In this document: piece after piece, positions 19,707 to 30,409 of the stretch | Position numbering within the stretch: position 1 is the stretch's first letter | Layout: every line of letters begins with the position of its first letter | From: an uncultured Lacinutrix sp. | Lineage (GTDB): Bacteria > Bacteroidota > Bacteroidia > Flavobacteriales > Flavobacteriaceae | Assembly (NCBI RefSeq): GCF_947500325.1 | Contig: NZ_CANMRQ010000008.1 | Span: forward strand, 62,001 to 126,000 | Direction of reading: 5' to 3' | Length of the DNA stretch: 64,000 nt | The notes under the pieces: generated by a model | What the model saw: the letters and a program-made list of their open reading frames with translations, nothing else | The model's database searches: none | Told to the model about the DNA's origin: nothing | Position numbers and translations under genes: made by a program

Positions 19707-19760
19707 TCAGGTCGAGTTAATAATGACAATAATTATAATAATGCTGTTTACTAATTTCAT
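19707..19760 (-). CDS. ilv leader peptide 2 (17 aa)
   Basis: The minus-strand ORF reads MKLVNSIIIIIVIINST with a TGA stop. Seven Ile and two Val among 17 residues, in a near-continuous run, are what attenuation control by charged tRNA-Ile/Val requires. The last codons and stop overlap a small AACTC/GAGTT hairpin. The segment right after the stop (19697-19705) can pair with the 5' arm of the terminator at 19644-19678. A ribosome stalled at the Ile run would free that segment (read-through); one that reaches the stop would cover it (termination). It has no role as a protein. It lies between the first and second attenuator terminators. Confidence 0.85.
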   Translation of the reverse strand: MKLVNSIIIIIVIINST

Positions 19761-19773
19761 ATTGTAACTGAAT

Positions 19774-19803
19774 AAAAAAAGCCTTCCGTTTCGGAAGGCT
19801 TTT
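19774..19803 (-). terminator. first attenuator terminator of the ilv leader
   Basis: A perfect 12-bp stem (AAAAGCCTTCCG with CGGAAGGCTTTT, 3-nt loop), followed on the minus strand by seven T. It lies 31 nt after the stop of leader peptide 1. The terminator's 5' arm segment 19795-19800 is complementary over 6 nt to 19837-19842, which overlaps the last codons and stop of leader peptide 1, so an alternative antiterminator is possible. Confidence 0.85.
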
Positions 19804-19834
19804 AAATATTAAATTTATTTTTATACACCATTCC

Positions 19835-19897
19835 TTAGCCTTGTGAAATAATCACAATGACAATAATTGAAATGATATTTACTATTTGTTTTTTCAT
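19835..19897 (-). CDS. ilv leader peptide 1 (20 aa)
   Basis: The minus-strand ORF reads MKKQIVNIISIIVIVIISQG, with eight Ile and three Val. It is the promoter-proximal of two leader peptides and is followed by its own terminator (19774-19803). The codons CAA-GGC-TAA at its end overlap the AAGGCT that could pair with the terminator's 5' arm. Stalling at Ile/Val codons would leave this pairing free and let transcription proceed to leader 2. The promoter must lie in the 70 nt up to the protease stop at 19971, but no full consensus is visible there. Confidence 0.85.
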   Translation of the reverse strand: MKKQIVNIISIIVIVIISQG

Positions 19898-19970
19898 TTG
19901 AATGATAAAATTATAAAACTTATTTTAATAAACGACTATTTTTTGTTTTTTTTATTTAAAAACAATCTAA

Positions 19971-22900
19971 TTACTTTATCATTATTTTAGTAATTACAGC
20001 TTCAGCCTCACTACTTAATCTTACTTTCAAAAAGTAAACTCCTGCCAATAGACTTCTATTAAGTTCAATTGTTTTTACTCTTTCTGAACCTTTCTGCTCT
20101 CTTTTTTCAAAAATTTTCATACCTGCAACATCATAAAGTTCCATTTGCACTTCGCCTATTTCTGAAGAATTAAAGTTGATATTTATTTTACCATCTGTTA
20201 CTGGATTTGGATGTACATTAATAATATTGGTATTAGTTTTAATGCCTTCAATTTTTTCTTTATATACCAATTTAACTAAAGAACTACCAAATATATTTAA
20301 AGTATAATCTTCATATTCTCCATAACGCACATCATTTGCACCTGTATTACATGAATTATTTTCTGTATCGTAATAAGACACTAACACACGCATTCTTGTC
20401 AATCCGTTTATAGCTGCTTGTGGAACAGTTACAGAAACACTCCCTAAAAGGTTATTAGTTTTTGTCAATGTATAAAACTCGCCTGCGTCAGTAAAATCGC
20501 CATCACTATTCCAATCAAACCAAGCGTATATTTCATCATTTGCTCCACCTTGATAACCAATAATATTCACTTTCAAGTTATAACTTGCTCCTACATTTAC
20601 GCTTGTAGATATAGACGTAAAATCGTCATAACCAGTAGCGTTTCGAGTTGACGCATTATTTATTCCAGCAAACTCAACATTGGACACTCCTTCTGGCCCA
20701 TCATTTCCTGTTGCAGAACAATACACAACATTAGACTGGCAAGGCGGACATGAACCACCACAATCAACTCCTGTTTCTGTACCATTCTGTATACCATCTG
20801 AACATGTTGGCGTTGGTGTACCTCCACCTGAAATACTTATGTTATAATCTTCAATTTCTCCATAAGCAATCGCCCCAATTCCACAAGAATTATTTCCATC
20901 TGCTGCATTATAACCTAATGCAATACGCATTCTTGTTGTTCCTGTTGTTGCTGTAGATGGCACTGCTATTGATAATTCACGAACAGCATTACTAGGCGCG
21001 GTAGTGACATTGAATTTCTCACCTGTATCTGTAAAGTCGCCATCTGCATTCCAATCAAACCAAGCATACACTTCATTGCTTGCTCCACCTTGATAACCTA
21101 CAAAAGTGACTTTTAAATTATAAGAACTTCCACTAGAAACACTAGCTACTGTTCCAGAAGTATAATCATCATAGCCATTTGTTGTAGCTCTAACTGAAGT
21201 ATTATTTATACCTGCAAAATTTACATTTGTAATATAATCATCTGTATTATTGCTACTTGTTATATCACAATAGGTTACATTAGGAGGTATTGTATCACAT
21301 GGCGCACATGAACCTCCACAATCAACACCTGTTTCATCTCCATTCTGGGTACCATCATTACAGGTTGGACTAGAACTTTCGCCTATAATAAACACAAAAT
21401 AATCTTCTACTTCATTACCCGTAGCTGATGTTGTTCCACAAGGCTCAGGGCTAGTATGTATTTTATAACGCACTCTTAATCTGGTTGCACCATTTTGTGC
21501 GGTATTAGGAACTACAACTGTTGTTGTAACACCACCAGGACCATTAGTTTTCAATAAAACTTCTTCACCTGCATCCGTGAAGTCTCCATCTTTATTCCAA
21601 TCAATCCAAGCTCCAAAATAATTAGGATCATGGAAATCGATTCCCGGATTTACTGTTAAAGCAACAGACTCTCCTTTAACAAGGTTGGTTCCTAGGTTAG
21701 TAAAATCGGAATACCCACTATTTCCACTTTTATTATTGATATCACCAAAAATAACTTCGTCTATATAATTTGAACCTTGAAAACCTGCGTCACAATAATC
21801 TGTAGGCATAGGAGCAGAGTTTCCATCTGTTATACTAAAATTAGCATTTGTAATATCGAAAAAGATATTATTCGTTCCTCTTACCATAATTCTATTTACA
21901 CCTCCTTGATTGTCTGGTATAGTAATTTGATGAGAACCATCATTAGGTACCGCAGAAGCTAACGATATTGGGTATGTATTTCCACCATCTGTAGATAATA
22001 AAATATCTACAGTAGCCGCATTCACCCCATTTCCTGTGGTTCCTGCAACGTTCCAGGTTACCGTTTGCGTAGAGCCTACTGGCGCGTCAAATCTAGTATT
22101 TTGAGAAGTTACTACAAAAGGACCAGCAGTTCCACTTACTGTAATAACAGCATCCTTAGTATCTGTATTACCTCCTCCTGGATGATTATCCCTTACAGTA
22201 AATCTAAAATTCATCGTTCTGGCAACTGAAGGTACTACCTCCCATTCAGAAGAAGCATTTCCTGCTTTTATCGTAGTAAGGTTAGGCATATATCGATTTG
22301 AAGATGCTGAAGGAGGTTTATAACGGAATAAAGGACCGCCAGTTGACGTAGCCCGAGGAGGCATTGGAGCTATTTCTTTATCCATTTGATTCCAAGTATA
22401 CGTTAGTTGATCGGCAGCTGTATTAACATCAGTAGCTGACCCTTCTAATATAAATGGAGTAGATCTTGGAATCGTATAGTTACCTCCTATACTAGCTGTT
22501 GGCGCACTATTACCTACTGATTTTGTGGTACCACAACCTGCTGTGTTTACAATATGATTCCACATTTCATCTATTTGTTTAGCATGAAAAAAAACATATT
22601 GCGTATTTTCTGTATTAGGAGCACAACCTGTATACGCCATGATACTATTACCTCCTCCTGGTTCAACAGCTCCTTCGTCTAGACGATTACCACCACATGA
22701 GTTATTAAATGAATGGTTAGCACCGAATTGATGACCTATTTCGTGAACGAATGTGCGAAAGAAATAATCTGCGACAGATGTGAAAGGATGTGCACCTGTG
22801 GATCCTTCAGCTTTTTTACTATCAACACATACAGAATTTAAAGCTCCACGTCCAGTCCCATCTGAATCTAAAACATGACCAATATCATAGTTAGCGTTAC

Positions 22901-23789
22901 CAATTGCAGCATCAAGAACACCTTGAGACTCATTTATAGATATTCCAGTATTACCATGCGTAATACCGTCAGTTGCTGGGTCAAGAAAAATAGAATTCTC
23001 AATATTAGGTACTAATTCAAACGTCGTTCCAAGATCTCGCTCATAAACTGCATTCACTCTTGTCATGAGTTCATTTAACTCGGCAAGTACTGCAGCTTTC
23101 CTTTGTTGGGTTGATCCATTTGTAACGTTTGCCGCATCAGTATAAATTTTAGACAATTCTCCCGTTACTGCTATAGCCATTCGGTAAACTCTAACAAGAC
23201 CATCATTAGCGCTTTTTTTTACTTGGTTAGATTTTTCAGTTTGCTTTTTATTTTTTTCTGAAAAAATTTTGGTTGTATCATCAACTGTTTGACAGTCAAT
23301 TGGTTTTTGTAATCCATCCGTTTTTGAAGTAACTATATACGTTTTACTATTACTAGTAGAAGGTTTGATATTAGCTATTGTAGCATCAGGCTTCATAATC
23401 ATAGCCCTAAAGTTATTATTACTCAAACTAAAATGTACTACTTCATTTTCTCCACTAACAGATGTACCAACATAAGATTTAATATCTGGGAACTTTTTGG
23501 CTAAATCTGGATGTAAAACATTGGTTTCCTTTATACGGTATTCTTTGAATTTTCCGCCTTCAGCAGGAAGAGCGACAATAACGTTTGATTTACCAAATGA
23601 ATTGAATCTTTTTGGACAATTAGCTAGTACTTTTTTTAGTTTTTCAACACTTAGAGTGTAAGTGACTTGGTTTAAAATTTTAGTATTCTTCTCTTCAGAA
23701 GAAACACTTTCTTTCCAGTAGTTATTTGTTTGTGAAAATCCACAAGAGAGAACAAATAAGCATGCGAATAAAATAATTTGATTTTTCAT
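19971..23789 (-). CDS. secreted reprolysin-like metalloprotease with GEVED domains and T9SS sorting tail
   Basis: A 1272-aa secreted protein. MKNQIILFACLFVLSCGFSQT is a signal peptide (type I likely; the Cys16 context is a weak lipobox). A propeptide-like part runs to about 195. The metzincin zinc site HEIGHQFGANH lies at 349-359, with a downstream SIMAYTGC that fits the Met-turn. A Kre9/Ig-like segment follows. Then come three GEVED-type repeats (WIDWNKDGDFTDAGEE...GNEVEDYF and two more), separated by two cysteine linkers of the form CxDGxQNGxExGVDCGGSC. The last 80 residues (VHPNPVTDGKININF... to KIMIK) are a type A T9SS C-terminal domain. It stands alone. The substrate is unknown; extracellular protein degradation is likely. 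Confidence 0.9.
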   Translation of the reverse strand: MKNQIILFACLFVLSCGFSQTNNYWKESVSSEEKNTKILNQVTYTLSVEKLKKVLANCPKRFNSFGKSNVIVALPAEGGKFKEYRIKETNVLHPDLAKKFPDIKSYVGTSVSGENEVVHFSLSNNNFRAMIMKPDATIANIKPSTSNSKTYIVTSKTDGLQKPIDCQTVDDTTKIFSEKNKKQTEKSNQVKKSANDGLVRVYRMAIAVTGELSKIYTDAANVTNGSTQQRKAAVLAELNELMTRVNAVYERDLGTTFELVPNIENSIFLDPATDGITHGNTGISINESQGVLDAAIGNANYDIGHVLDSDGTGRGALNSVCVDSKKAEGSTGAHPFTSVADYFFRTFVHEIGHQFGANHSFNNSCGGNRLDEGAVEPGGGNSIMAYTGCAPNTENTQYVFFHAKQIDEMWNHIVNTAGCGTTKSVGNSAPTASIGGNYTIPRSTPFILEGSATDVNTAADQLTYTWNQMDKEIAPMPPRATSTGGPLFRYKPPSASSNRYMPNLTTIKAGNASSEWEVVPSVARTMNFRFTVRDNHPGGGNTDTKDAVITVSGTAGPFVVTSQNTRFDAPVGSTQTVTWNVAGTTGNGVNAATVDILLSTDGGNTYPISLASAVPNDGSHQITIPDNQGGVNRIMVRGTNNIFFDITNANFSITDGNSAPMPTDYCDAGFQGSNYIDEVIFGDINNKSGNSGYSDFTNLGTNLVKGESVALTVNPGIDFHDPNYFGAWIDWNKDGDFTDAGEEVLLKTNGPGGVTTTVVVPNTAQNGATRLRVRYKIHTSPEPCGTTSATGNEVEDYFVFIIGESSSPTCNDGTQNGDETGVDCGGSCAPCDTIPPNVTYCDITSSNNTDDYITNVNFAGINNTSVRATTNGYDDYTSGTVASVSSGSSYNLKVTFVGYQGGASNEVYAWFDWNADGDFTDTGEKFNVTTAPSNAVRELSIAVPSTATTGTTRMRIALGYNAADGNNSCGIGAIAYGEIEDYNISISGGGTPTPTCSDGIQNGTETGVDCGGSCPPCQSNVVYCSATGNDGPEGVSNVEFAGINNASTRNATGYDDFTSISTSVNVGASYNLKVNIIGYQGGANDEIYAWFDWNSDGDFTDAGEFYTLTKTNNLLGSVSVTVPQAAINGLTRMRVLVSYYDTENNSCNTGANDVRYGEYEDYTLNIFGSSLVKLVYKEKIEGIKTNTNIINVHPNPVTDGKININFNSSEIGEVQMELYDVAGMKIFEKREQKGSERVKTIELNRSLLAGVYFLKVRLSSEAEAVITKIMIK

Positions 23790-23832
23790 AATTTAAATGG
23801 ATGATTATCGTTAAATAATTATTAATTATCCA

Positions 23833-23862
23833 CAAAACTATTACTTATGCATCTCCATAAGT
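23833..23862 (-). promoter_or_regulatory. putative promoter box and dyad upstream of the metalloprotease
   Basis: On the minus strand a perfect TAnnTTTG box (TAGTTTTG, 23840 to 23833) lies about 44 nt before the protease start. Two nt upstream is an inverted repeat, ACTTATG / CATAAGT with a 6-nt spacer (23843-23862). No TTG is found at the -33 distance. The dyad could be an operator; binding is not shown. The rest of 23863-23995 is AT-rich without visible features. Confidence 0.4.
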
Positions 23863-23995
23863 TACTCTATATTATCCAATCATTATACTATATAACTCAA
23901 TACTTAAGAATTATTAAAAAAATATACATTAAACTAAGATATCCATAATTTAAATGTTAAAAAATTACACAAAACACCTTTTTAAACACATAAAG

Positions 23996-25462
23996 CTATA
24001 TCCTTGGCAAATCACCTTCAGATTTTAATGGTAAATTGGATTTACCCATTAAATATTTATCAACATGATGCGCAGCTTGACGACCTTCTGAAATTGCCCA
24101 TACAATTAAAGATTGTCCACGACGCATATCTCCCGCACTAAAAATTCCAGGAATATTTGTAGCATAATCTTTTATTGTTGCTTTTACATTAGTTCTAAAA
24201 TCCAGTTCCAAACCAAATTGTTCTGGTAATGTTTTTTCAGCCCCTGTGAAACCTAAAGCTAATAATGCAAGATCACATTCCCATTCTTTTTCTGTTCCAG
24301 CAATCTCTTTTAATTCTGGTCGCTCACCTTCTTTAAACACCCATTCTACCTGAACAGTTATTAAACCTTTTAAATTGCCGTTTTCATCCCCCAAAAACTC
24401 TTTAGTAGACACACTAAAACAACGTTTTACGCCTTCTTGATGTGATGAACTTGTACGTAACCTCATAGGCCAATATGGCCAAGGCTGATTTACTGGACGT
24501 CCTTTTGAAGGCTTATTTAAAATCTCAAAATTTGCTATTGATTTTGCTCCTTGACGATTAGATGTCCCAATACAATCTGAACCAGTGTCTCCGCCACCAA
24601 TAACAATAACATTCTTGTTTTTTGCAATCAATTCTTCTTTAAAACCTGCAATACCGTCAACACGTTGGTTATTTTGTTTTAAAAAATCCATAGCCTGAAC
24701 AACCCCTTTTAAATGTGCTCCTTTTATTGGCATACCTCTTCTTATTGTTGAACCGCCACACAATATAATTGCATCGTACTCATTTTTTAATCGCTCTACA
24801 CTTACATTTTTCCCTACATAAGCATTAGTTTCAAACACAATACCTTCTTCCTTTAACACCTCTAGTCGCCTATCGATAACATCTTTTTGTAATTTAAAAT
24901 CTGGAATACCATAACGTAGTAATCCACCGATTTTTTCATCACGCTCAAAAACTGTTACTAAATGCCCTACACGATTTAATTGCTGTGCAGCAGCTAAACC
25001 CGATGGCCCAGAACCAACAATCGCAACCTTTTTTCCTGAACGTTCTTTTGGAGGTCGAGCTACAATCCAACCTTCGGAAAAGGCTTTTTCTATAATATTT
25101 TTCTCAATATTCTCTATAGCTACTGGATCTTCATTAATTCCTAACACACATGATTCCTCACATGGAGCAGGACATAAACGCCCTGTGAATTCTGGAAAAT
25201 TATTCGTTGAATGCAAAATTTCTGCAGCTTTTTTCCAGCGCCCTTTATACACATTATCATTAAAATCTGGAATTAAATTCCCTAAAGGGCAGCCACTATG
25301 ACAAAATGGAACACCACAATCCATACAACGGGCACCTTGATCTTTTAGTTCCTTCTCTTTCATTGGAACCGTAAACTCTTTATAATTTTTAAGTCGGTTT
25401 TCAACCTTATCGTAAGTTTCGACTTGTCTTTCAATTTCTAAAAATCCTGTTGTCTTTCCCAT
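23996..25462 (-). CDS. gltD: glutamate synthase small subunit
   Basis: NADPH-oxidising beta subunit (488 aa) that feeds electrons to GltB. N-terminal cysteine clusters CMDCGVPFCHSGCPLGNLIPD (about 41-61) and CPAPCEESC (near 96) bind Fe-S. VAIVGSGPSGLAAAQQL (about 147-163) is the FAD motif, and VIGGGDTGSDCIGTSNRQGA the NADPH motif. It begins 2 nt after the gltB stop, so both subunits come from one mRNA. Confidence 0.96.
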   Translation of the reverse strand: MGKTTGFLEIERQVETYDKVENRLKNYKEFTVPMKEKELKDQGARCMDCGVPFCHSGCPLGNLIPDFNDNVYKGRWKKAAEILHSTNNFPEFTGRLCPAPCEESCVLGINEDPVAIENIEKNIIEKAFSEGWIVARPPKERSGKKVAIVGSGPSGLAAAQQLNRVGHLVTVFERDEKIGGLLRYGIPDFKLQKDVIDRRLEVLKEEGIVFETNAYVGKNVSVERLKNEYDAIILCGGSTIRRGMPIKGAHLKGVVQAMDFLKQNNQRVDGIAGFKEELIAKNKNVIVIGGGDTGSDCIGTSNRQGAKSIANFEILNKPSKGRPVNQPWPYWPMRLRTSSSHQEGVKRCFSVSTKEFLGDENGNLKGLITVQVEWVFKEGERPELKEIAGTEKEWECDLALLALGFTGAEKTLPEQFGLELDFRTNVKATIKDYATNIPGIFSAGDMRRGQSLIVWAISEGRQAAHHVDKYLMGKSNLPLKSEGDLPRI

Positions 25463-25464
25463 AC

Positions 25465-28400
25465 CTACGCGTTTATTGTTTGTTCTTCTTCTAATCTAAT
25501 TAAAGCTTGTTTGTATTCTTCTGGCAATACTTTTATAAATTTTGGCAATTCTTTTTCCCAATTCTCTAGAATACTTTGCCCTAATGGACTTAATGTTGCA
25601 TTATAATGCTTTTCAATAAGTGCTTTTAATTCTGAAATATCTTCAGTTTCAACTAAAGGATCTAGATTTAAACCTTCCTTATTGCATTGCTTTTCAAACG
25701 TGTTATTTGGATTGTAAATATATGCTATACCACCACTCATTCCTGCTCCAAAATTACGTCCAACTTCACCTAAAATAACAGCTCTACCTCCTGTCATATA
25801 CTCACAACCATGATCACCAATACCTTCTACAATAGCTAATGCTCCTGAGTTTCTAACACAAAAACGCTCACCCGCTTTTCCATTAATATAAGCTTCACCT
25901 GATGTTGCACCATACAATGCCACATTACCAATTATTATATTATCATGAGGCACAATAGTAGCTTCCTCTGGCACCTTTACAACCACCTTAGCTCCAGACA
26001 AACCTTTACCCAGATAATCATTTGAATTTCCATTTATAATAAGCGTTAGTCCTCTAGTCGCGAAAGCTGCAAAACTTTGACCTGCAGAACCGGTAAAGTT
26101 AATTTTCAAGGTATTTTCAGGTAAACCTTGAGTTCCATAAATTTTAGAAATCTCGTTACTTAAAATCGCACCAAATGCGCGATCCATATTATTTATTTTA
26201 GATTCTATAACCGTTTTTTCTTTTCGGAATAAGGCTGGATGTGCTTGTTTAATAATTTTAAAATCCAATGCTTTTTCTAAATCGTGATCCTGCAACTCTG
26301 TATTAAACAAGTCTACACCTTCCGGCACTTCTACTTTATGCAAAATTGGCGATAAATCTAAACCGTTAGCCTTATAGAAATCAATGGTTTTATTTCTGTC
26401 TAACTTCTGAACTTGCCCTACCATTTCATCAACTGTTCTAAACCCAAGTTGAGCCATAATTTCACGTAGTTCTTGCGCTATGAAATACATAAAATTAACA
26501 ACATGTTCTGGCTTGCCTTTAAACTTTTTTCGCAAGTCTGGGTTTTGTGTTGCTATACCGACTGGGCAAGTATTTAAATGACACACACGCATCATAACAC
26601 AACCAGAAGCCACTAAAGGTGCCGTTGCAAAACCAAATTCTTCAGCTCCTAAAAGACAAGCAATTGCCACATCTCGCCCTGTTTTTAATTGTCCGTCGCA
26701 TTCTAAAACCACACGATTCCTAAGATTGTTCATCACTAACGTTTGTTGCGCTTCTGCCAATCCTAATTCCCAAGGTAAGCCTGCATGTTTTAATGAGGTT
26801 AATGGAGATGCTCCTGTTCCACCATCGTGACCAGAAATTAAAATAACATCGCCTTTTGCTTTGGCAACACCAGCAGCTACAGTACCAATTCCTACCTCAG
26901 ATACTAGTTTCACATTAATTCGTGCTTCACGATTTGCCGATTTTAAATCATAAATTAATTGTGATAAATCTTCAATAGAGTAAATATCATGATGTGGTGG
27001 CGGAGAAATTAAACCTACATAAGGTGTAGAATTTCTTGTTTTAGCAATATCTGGGTTTACTTTTGGCCCCGGCAACTGTCCTCCTTCTCCAGGCTTTGCG
27101 CCTTGCGCCATTTTTATCTGAATCTCTGAAGCGTTAGTTAAATAATTTGAAGTTACTCCAAAACGACCAGATGCAACTTGCTTGATTGCTGAGTTCTTCC
27201 AATCTCCATTAGAATCTTTATAGAAACGCACTTCATCTTCACCGCCTTCACCAGAATTACTTTTTCCTCCAATGCGATTCATAGCTATAGCTAAATTTTC
27301 ATGCGCTTCTTTACTAATAGAACCATAAGACATGGCTCCTGTTTTAAAACGCTTAACAATTTTTGTCCAAGGCTCTACTTCTTCCAAAGGAATAGGATCG
27401 AAGTTTGTAAACTCAAACAATCCTCGAATTGTCATTAACTGTTTAGATTGCTCATTAATTAAATCTGAATATTCTTTATAAGAACTGTGTTTATTACTAC
27501 GAACTGATTCTTGCAATTTTGCAATAGTTAAAGGATTAAATAAATGTTTTTCTCCATCTCTTCTCCATTTATATTGCCCCCCAAATTCTAAATCTAAATC
27601 CGCTTCAACAGCTTCATTTTTATACGCCATATTATGACGTTTTGAAATTTCTATTTCAATTTCCCTTAAACCAACACCTTGAATTCTTGTTACCGTATTA
27701 GGAAAGTAATCATTAACAACTTTAGCATTTAACCCAACGCATTCAAATAATTGCGAGCCTCTATATGAGTTTAAAGTTGAAATACCAATCTTATTCATAA
27801 CCTTTAAAATACCAGTTCCAATTGCCTTATTATAGTTTCTAATTGCCGTTAAATACTCTAAGTTCTCCACATCTTGAGCTTCCACTTGATTGTATACAAT
27901 TTCATTTACTATGTATGGATTAATAGCACTAGCTCCATAACCAAAAAGCAAAGCAAAATGATGAACTTCTCTGGGTTCTGCAGATTCAATAATCAAGCTT
28001 ACTTTTGCACGCTTCCCTATTTTATACAACTCATGATTAACATATGAACACGCCACTAAAGCTGGAATTGGCGCAAATTTCTCATTCACACCTCTATCTG
28101 ATAAAATAATAATATTACCACCTACATCAATTGCTTTAGACGCCTGCTTCACTATTCTTTCAAGCGCTCGTTCTAATTCGTTTAATCCTTTATCAACTTC
28201 ATAAAGAATTGAAATGGTAGTCACTGAAAAATCAGGATTAGTATCGTAATTTTTTATTTTATCTAAATCATGTTTTGAAATAACAGGATTTTGAATTTTT
28301 AGTTTTCTACATTGATCTTCATTAATTTTAAAAATATTTGTATCACTACCCAATGTTAAACTAATATCTGTAATTAGTTTTTCGCGAATACCATCTAATG

Positions 28401-29970
28401 GTGGATTGGTAACCTGAGCGAATAACTGCTTAAAGTAGTTATAAATGAGTTGTGGTCTTTGAGAGAGCACAGCAATTGGCGTATCGTTTCCCATAGACCC
28501 AATAGGTTCTTTACCTAATTGCGCCATAGGCTTTATAATGACATCGATATCTTCTTGTGTGTAACCAAATACTATTTGTCTTTTTTCCAAAACATCTTCT
28601 TTATGATTTATTGGTCCTTTTTTAGCTGGGATATCTCGCAAATGGACTAAGTTTTTATTTAGCCATTTCTCATAAGGATGTTTAGAAATAATATCTTTTT
28701 TTATTTCTTCATCATTTACTATTCGACCTTGACTCATATCTACTAAAAACATTTTTCCTGGCTCTAACCTTCCATGATATTCTATATTTTTAGGATCAAT
28801 TTCAATAACACCAGTTTCAGATGACATAACTACAAATCCATCTTTAGTTACAGAATATCGTGATGGACGCAAACCATTTCTATCTAATACTGCTCCAATA
28901 TAATTACCATCTGTAAAAGGTATAGAAGCAGGACCATCCCAAGGCTCCATAATACATGAATTATATTCGTAGAATGCCTTTTTTGCTTCAGACATTTCCG
29001 GATTTTTCTCCCAAGCCTCTGGCACTAACATCATCATAACTTCTGGTAACGAACGACCAGTCATTAACAACAATTCTACAACCATATCCATTGATGCTGA
29101 ATCTGATTTTCCTTTTAAAATAATTGGAAAAATACTTTTAATATCATCCCCAAACCAATCACTTTCCATTAGTTCTTGACGAGATAATGTACGTGATACG
29201 TTTCCTCTTAATGTATTAATCTCACCATTATGACACATATAACGAAATGGCTGCGCCAAATCCCATGTTGGAAATGTATTTGTAGAAAATCGTTGGTGCA
29301 CTAATGCTAATCGCGTAACCAATGAAGGATCTTGCAAATCTGTATAATATAATTTGATGTCTTCTGGAATTAAAAGCCCTTTAAATATTATCGTTTTTGC
29401 TGATAGACTTGGTAAATAAAAACGACTACTCTCCGATAATTTTGAATTATATATTTTATGCTCTGCTTGTTTTCTTGCTGTAAACAATTTTAAATTGAAT
29501 TGAAAATTATCCAATTTTTTTTCAGATTTACCAATGAATATTTGCCTTACAAAAGGTTCAGATTCCGAAGCTATCCTACCAATAACTGAAGAATCTACTG
29601 GCACATTTCTCCACCCTAAGACTTCGAGACCTTGTGCCTCTAAATAACCTTCAAAAGTTTCAATACAATATTGACGTTGATTTTCTTTTTGTGGCAAGAA
29701 TACATTGCTTACCGCATACTGGCCAAACTCAGGTAAATTAAAATTACAATGCTTCACAAAGAAATCATGAGGTATATCTATTAAAATACCAGCACCATCA
29801 CCAGTCTTTCCATCACTACTCACAGCACCACGATGTTCTAATTTCTCTAAAATTTCGAGAGCTTTATGAATAATTTCATTGGATTTATTTCCTTTTAAAC
29901 TACAAATAAATCCTGCACCACAATTATCGTGTTCGAATTCTGGTAAATACAAGCCTTGTTTCATTAGCAT
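25465..29970 (-). CDS. gltB: glutamate synthase large subunit
   Basis: Ferredoxin-fold glutamine amidotransferase / FMN synthase of 1501 aa, the normal size. The nucleophile is Cys17 in [12 protein letters not shown], so a short propeptide is removed; a second ATG at 29964 would make it Cys15, and the start is not resolved. The synthase half has [19 protein letters not shown] (FMN/2-oxoglutarate site) and [15 protein letters not shown] (3Fe-4S cysteines). The C-terminal GXGXG beta-helix appears as [20 protein letters not shown] and [21 protein letters not shown]. It makes two glutamates from glutamine and 2-oxoglutarate, and is divergent from the porin-P-II-Amt operon. Confidence 0.96.
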   Translation of the reverse strand: MLMKQGLYLPEFEHDNCGAGFICSLKGNKSNEIIHKALEILEKLEHRGAVSSDGKTGDGAGILIDIPHDFFVKHCNFNLPEFGQYAVSNVFLPQKENQRQYCIETFEGYLEAQGLEVLGWRNVPVDSSVIGRIASESEPFVRQIFIGKSEKKLDNFQFNLKLFTARKQAEHKIYNSKLSESSRFYLPSLSAKTIIFKGLLIPEDIKLYYTDLQDPSLVTRLALVHQRFSTNTFPTWDLAQPFRYMCHNGEINTLRGNVSRTLSRQELMESDWFGDDIKSIFPIILKGKSDSASMDMVVELLLMTGRSLPEVMMMLVPEAWEKNPEMSEAKKAFYEYNSCIMEPWDGPASIPFTDGNYIGAVLDRNGLRPSRYSVTKDGFVVMSSETGVIEIDPKNIEYHGRLEPGKMFLVDMSQGRIVNDEEIKKDIISKHPYEKWLNKNLVHLRDIPAKKGPINHKEDVLEKRQIVFGYTQEDIDVIIKPMAQLGKEPIGSMGNDTPIAVLSQRPQLIYNYFKQLFAQVTNPPLDGIREKLITDISLTLGSDTNIFKINEDQCRKLKIQNPVISKHDLDKIKNYDTNPDFSVTTISILYEVDKGLNELERALERIVKQASKAIDVGGNIIILSDRGVNEKFAPIPALVACSYVNHELYKIGKRAKVSLIIESAEPREVHHFALLFGYGASAINPYIVNEIVYNQVEAQDVENLEYLTAIRNYNKAIGTGILKVMNKIGISTLNSYRGSQLFECVGLNAKVVNDYFPNTVTRIQGVGLREIEIEISKRHNMAYKNEAVEADLDLEFGGQYKWRRDGEKHLFNPLTIAKLQESVRSNKHSSYKEYSDLINEQSKQLMTIRGLFEFTNFDPIPLEEVEPWTKIVKRFKTGAMSYGSISKEAHENLAIAMNRIGGKSNSGEGGEDEVRFYKDSNGDWKNSAIKQVASGRFGVTSNYLTNASEIQIKMAQGAKPGEGGQLPGPKVNPDIAKTRNSTPYVGLISPPPHHDIYSIEDLSQLIYDLKSANREARINVKLVSEVGIGTVAAGVAKAKGDVILISGHDGGTGASPLTSLKHAGLPWELGLAEAQQTLVMNNLRNRVVLECDGQLKTGRDVAIACLLGAEEFGFATAPLVASGCVMMRVCHLNTCPVGIATQNPDLRKKFKGKPEHVVNFMYFIAQELREIMAQLGFRTVDEMVGQVQKLDRNKTIDFYKANGLDLSPILHKVEVPEGVDLFNTELQDHDLEKALDFKIIKQAHPALFRKEKTVIESKINNMDRAFGAILSNEISKIYGTQGLPENTLKINFTGSAGQSFAAFATRGLTLIINGNSNDYLGKGLSGAKVVVKVPEEATIVPHDNIIIGNVALYGATSGEAYINGKAGERFCVRNSGALAIVEGIGDHGCEYMTGGRAVILGEVGRNFGAGMSGGIAYIYNPNNTFEKQCNKEGLNLDPLVETEDISELKALIEKHYNATLSPLGQSILENWEKELPKFIKVLPEEYKQALIRLEEEQTINA

Positions 29971-30283
29971 AATTGTTCCGTTTTTAACAGTTATTTTCTA
30001 TCTGACAATCACTAATGTATAATGAAGAAATTGAATAGAAAAATTCAACAATCATTATTCCGAAATTGAAAATATAAGTCTTCAAAAACAACAATTTTAC
30101 ATTTTAACAAGTACAATTTTATCAAATTTTCAAATAAAATTTTTGCCCAATAAAAATATTTTAATGAATTAAACACATACAAAACAAAAATTAAGTGAAT
30201 AATATTTATTAAAAATAAAAAATCAATAAGAATAATTAAATTTTTAATTATTGAATTTTTAAAAAAATATCATCAAAAAAATA
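29971..30283. other. AT-rich divergent intergenic region upstream of gltB
   Basis: Very AT-rich sequence between gltB (-) and the nitrogen-uptake operon (+). I see no ORF, hairpin terminator or complete TTG / TAnnTTTG promoter for gltB here. The gltB promoter must nevertheless lie in it. Confidence 0.4.
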
Positions 30284-30380
30284 TAACCCTAATTTTTATA
30301 GGGTTAAAATTAAAAATATAATAAAAATACTATTTTAAACCCTAATTATTATGGGGTATAATATTTTTTAAATAGTTTTG
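30284..30380 (+). promoter_or_regulatory. twin dyad operators and promoter of the porin-P-II-Amt operon
   Basis: Site 1 (30284-30306) is a perfect inverted repeat, TAACCCTA / TAGGGTTA with a 7-nt spacer. Site 2 (30337-30359) is a copy at the same spacing with a decayed right half (AAACCCTA / TGGGGTAT). The two lie exactly 53 bp apart, five helical turns. A perfect -7 box TAGTTTTG follows at 30373-30380, with no TTG at -33; site 2 occupies that place. With a start near 30386 the sites centre near -91 and -38, an activator-like geometry. The cognate regulator is unknown. Confidence 0.6.
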
Positions 30381-30409
30381 AGCATCAATCAATCAAAAAA
30401 CGAACTTTT

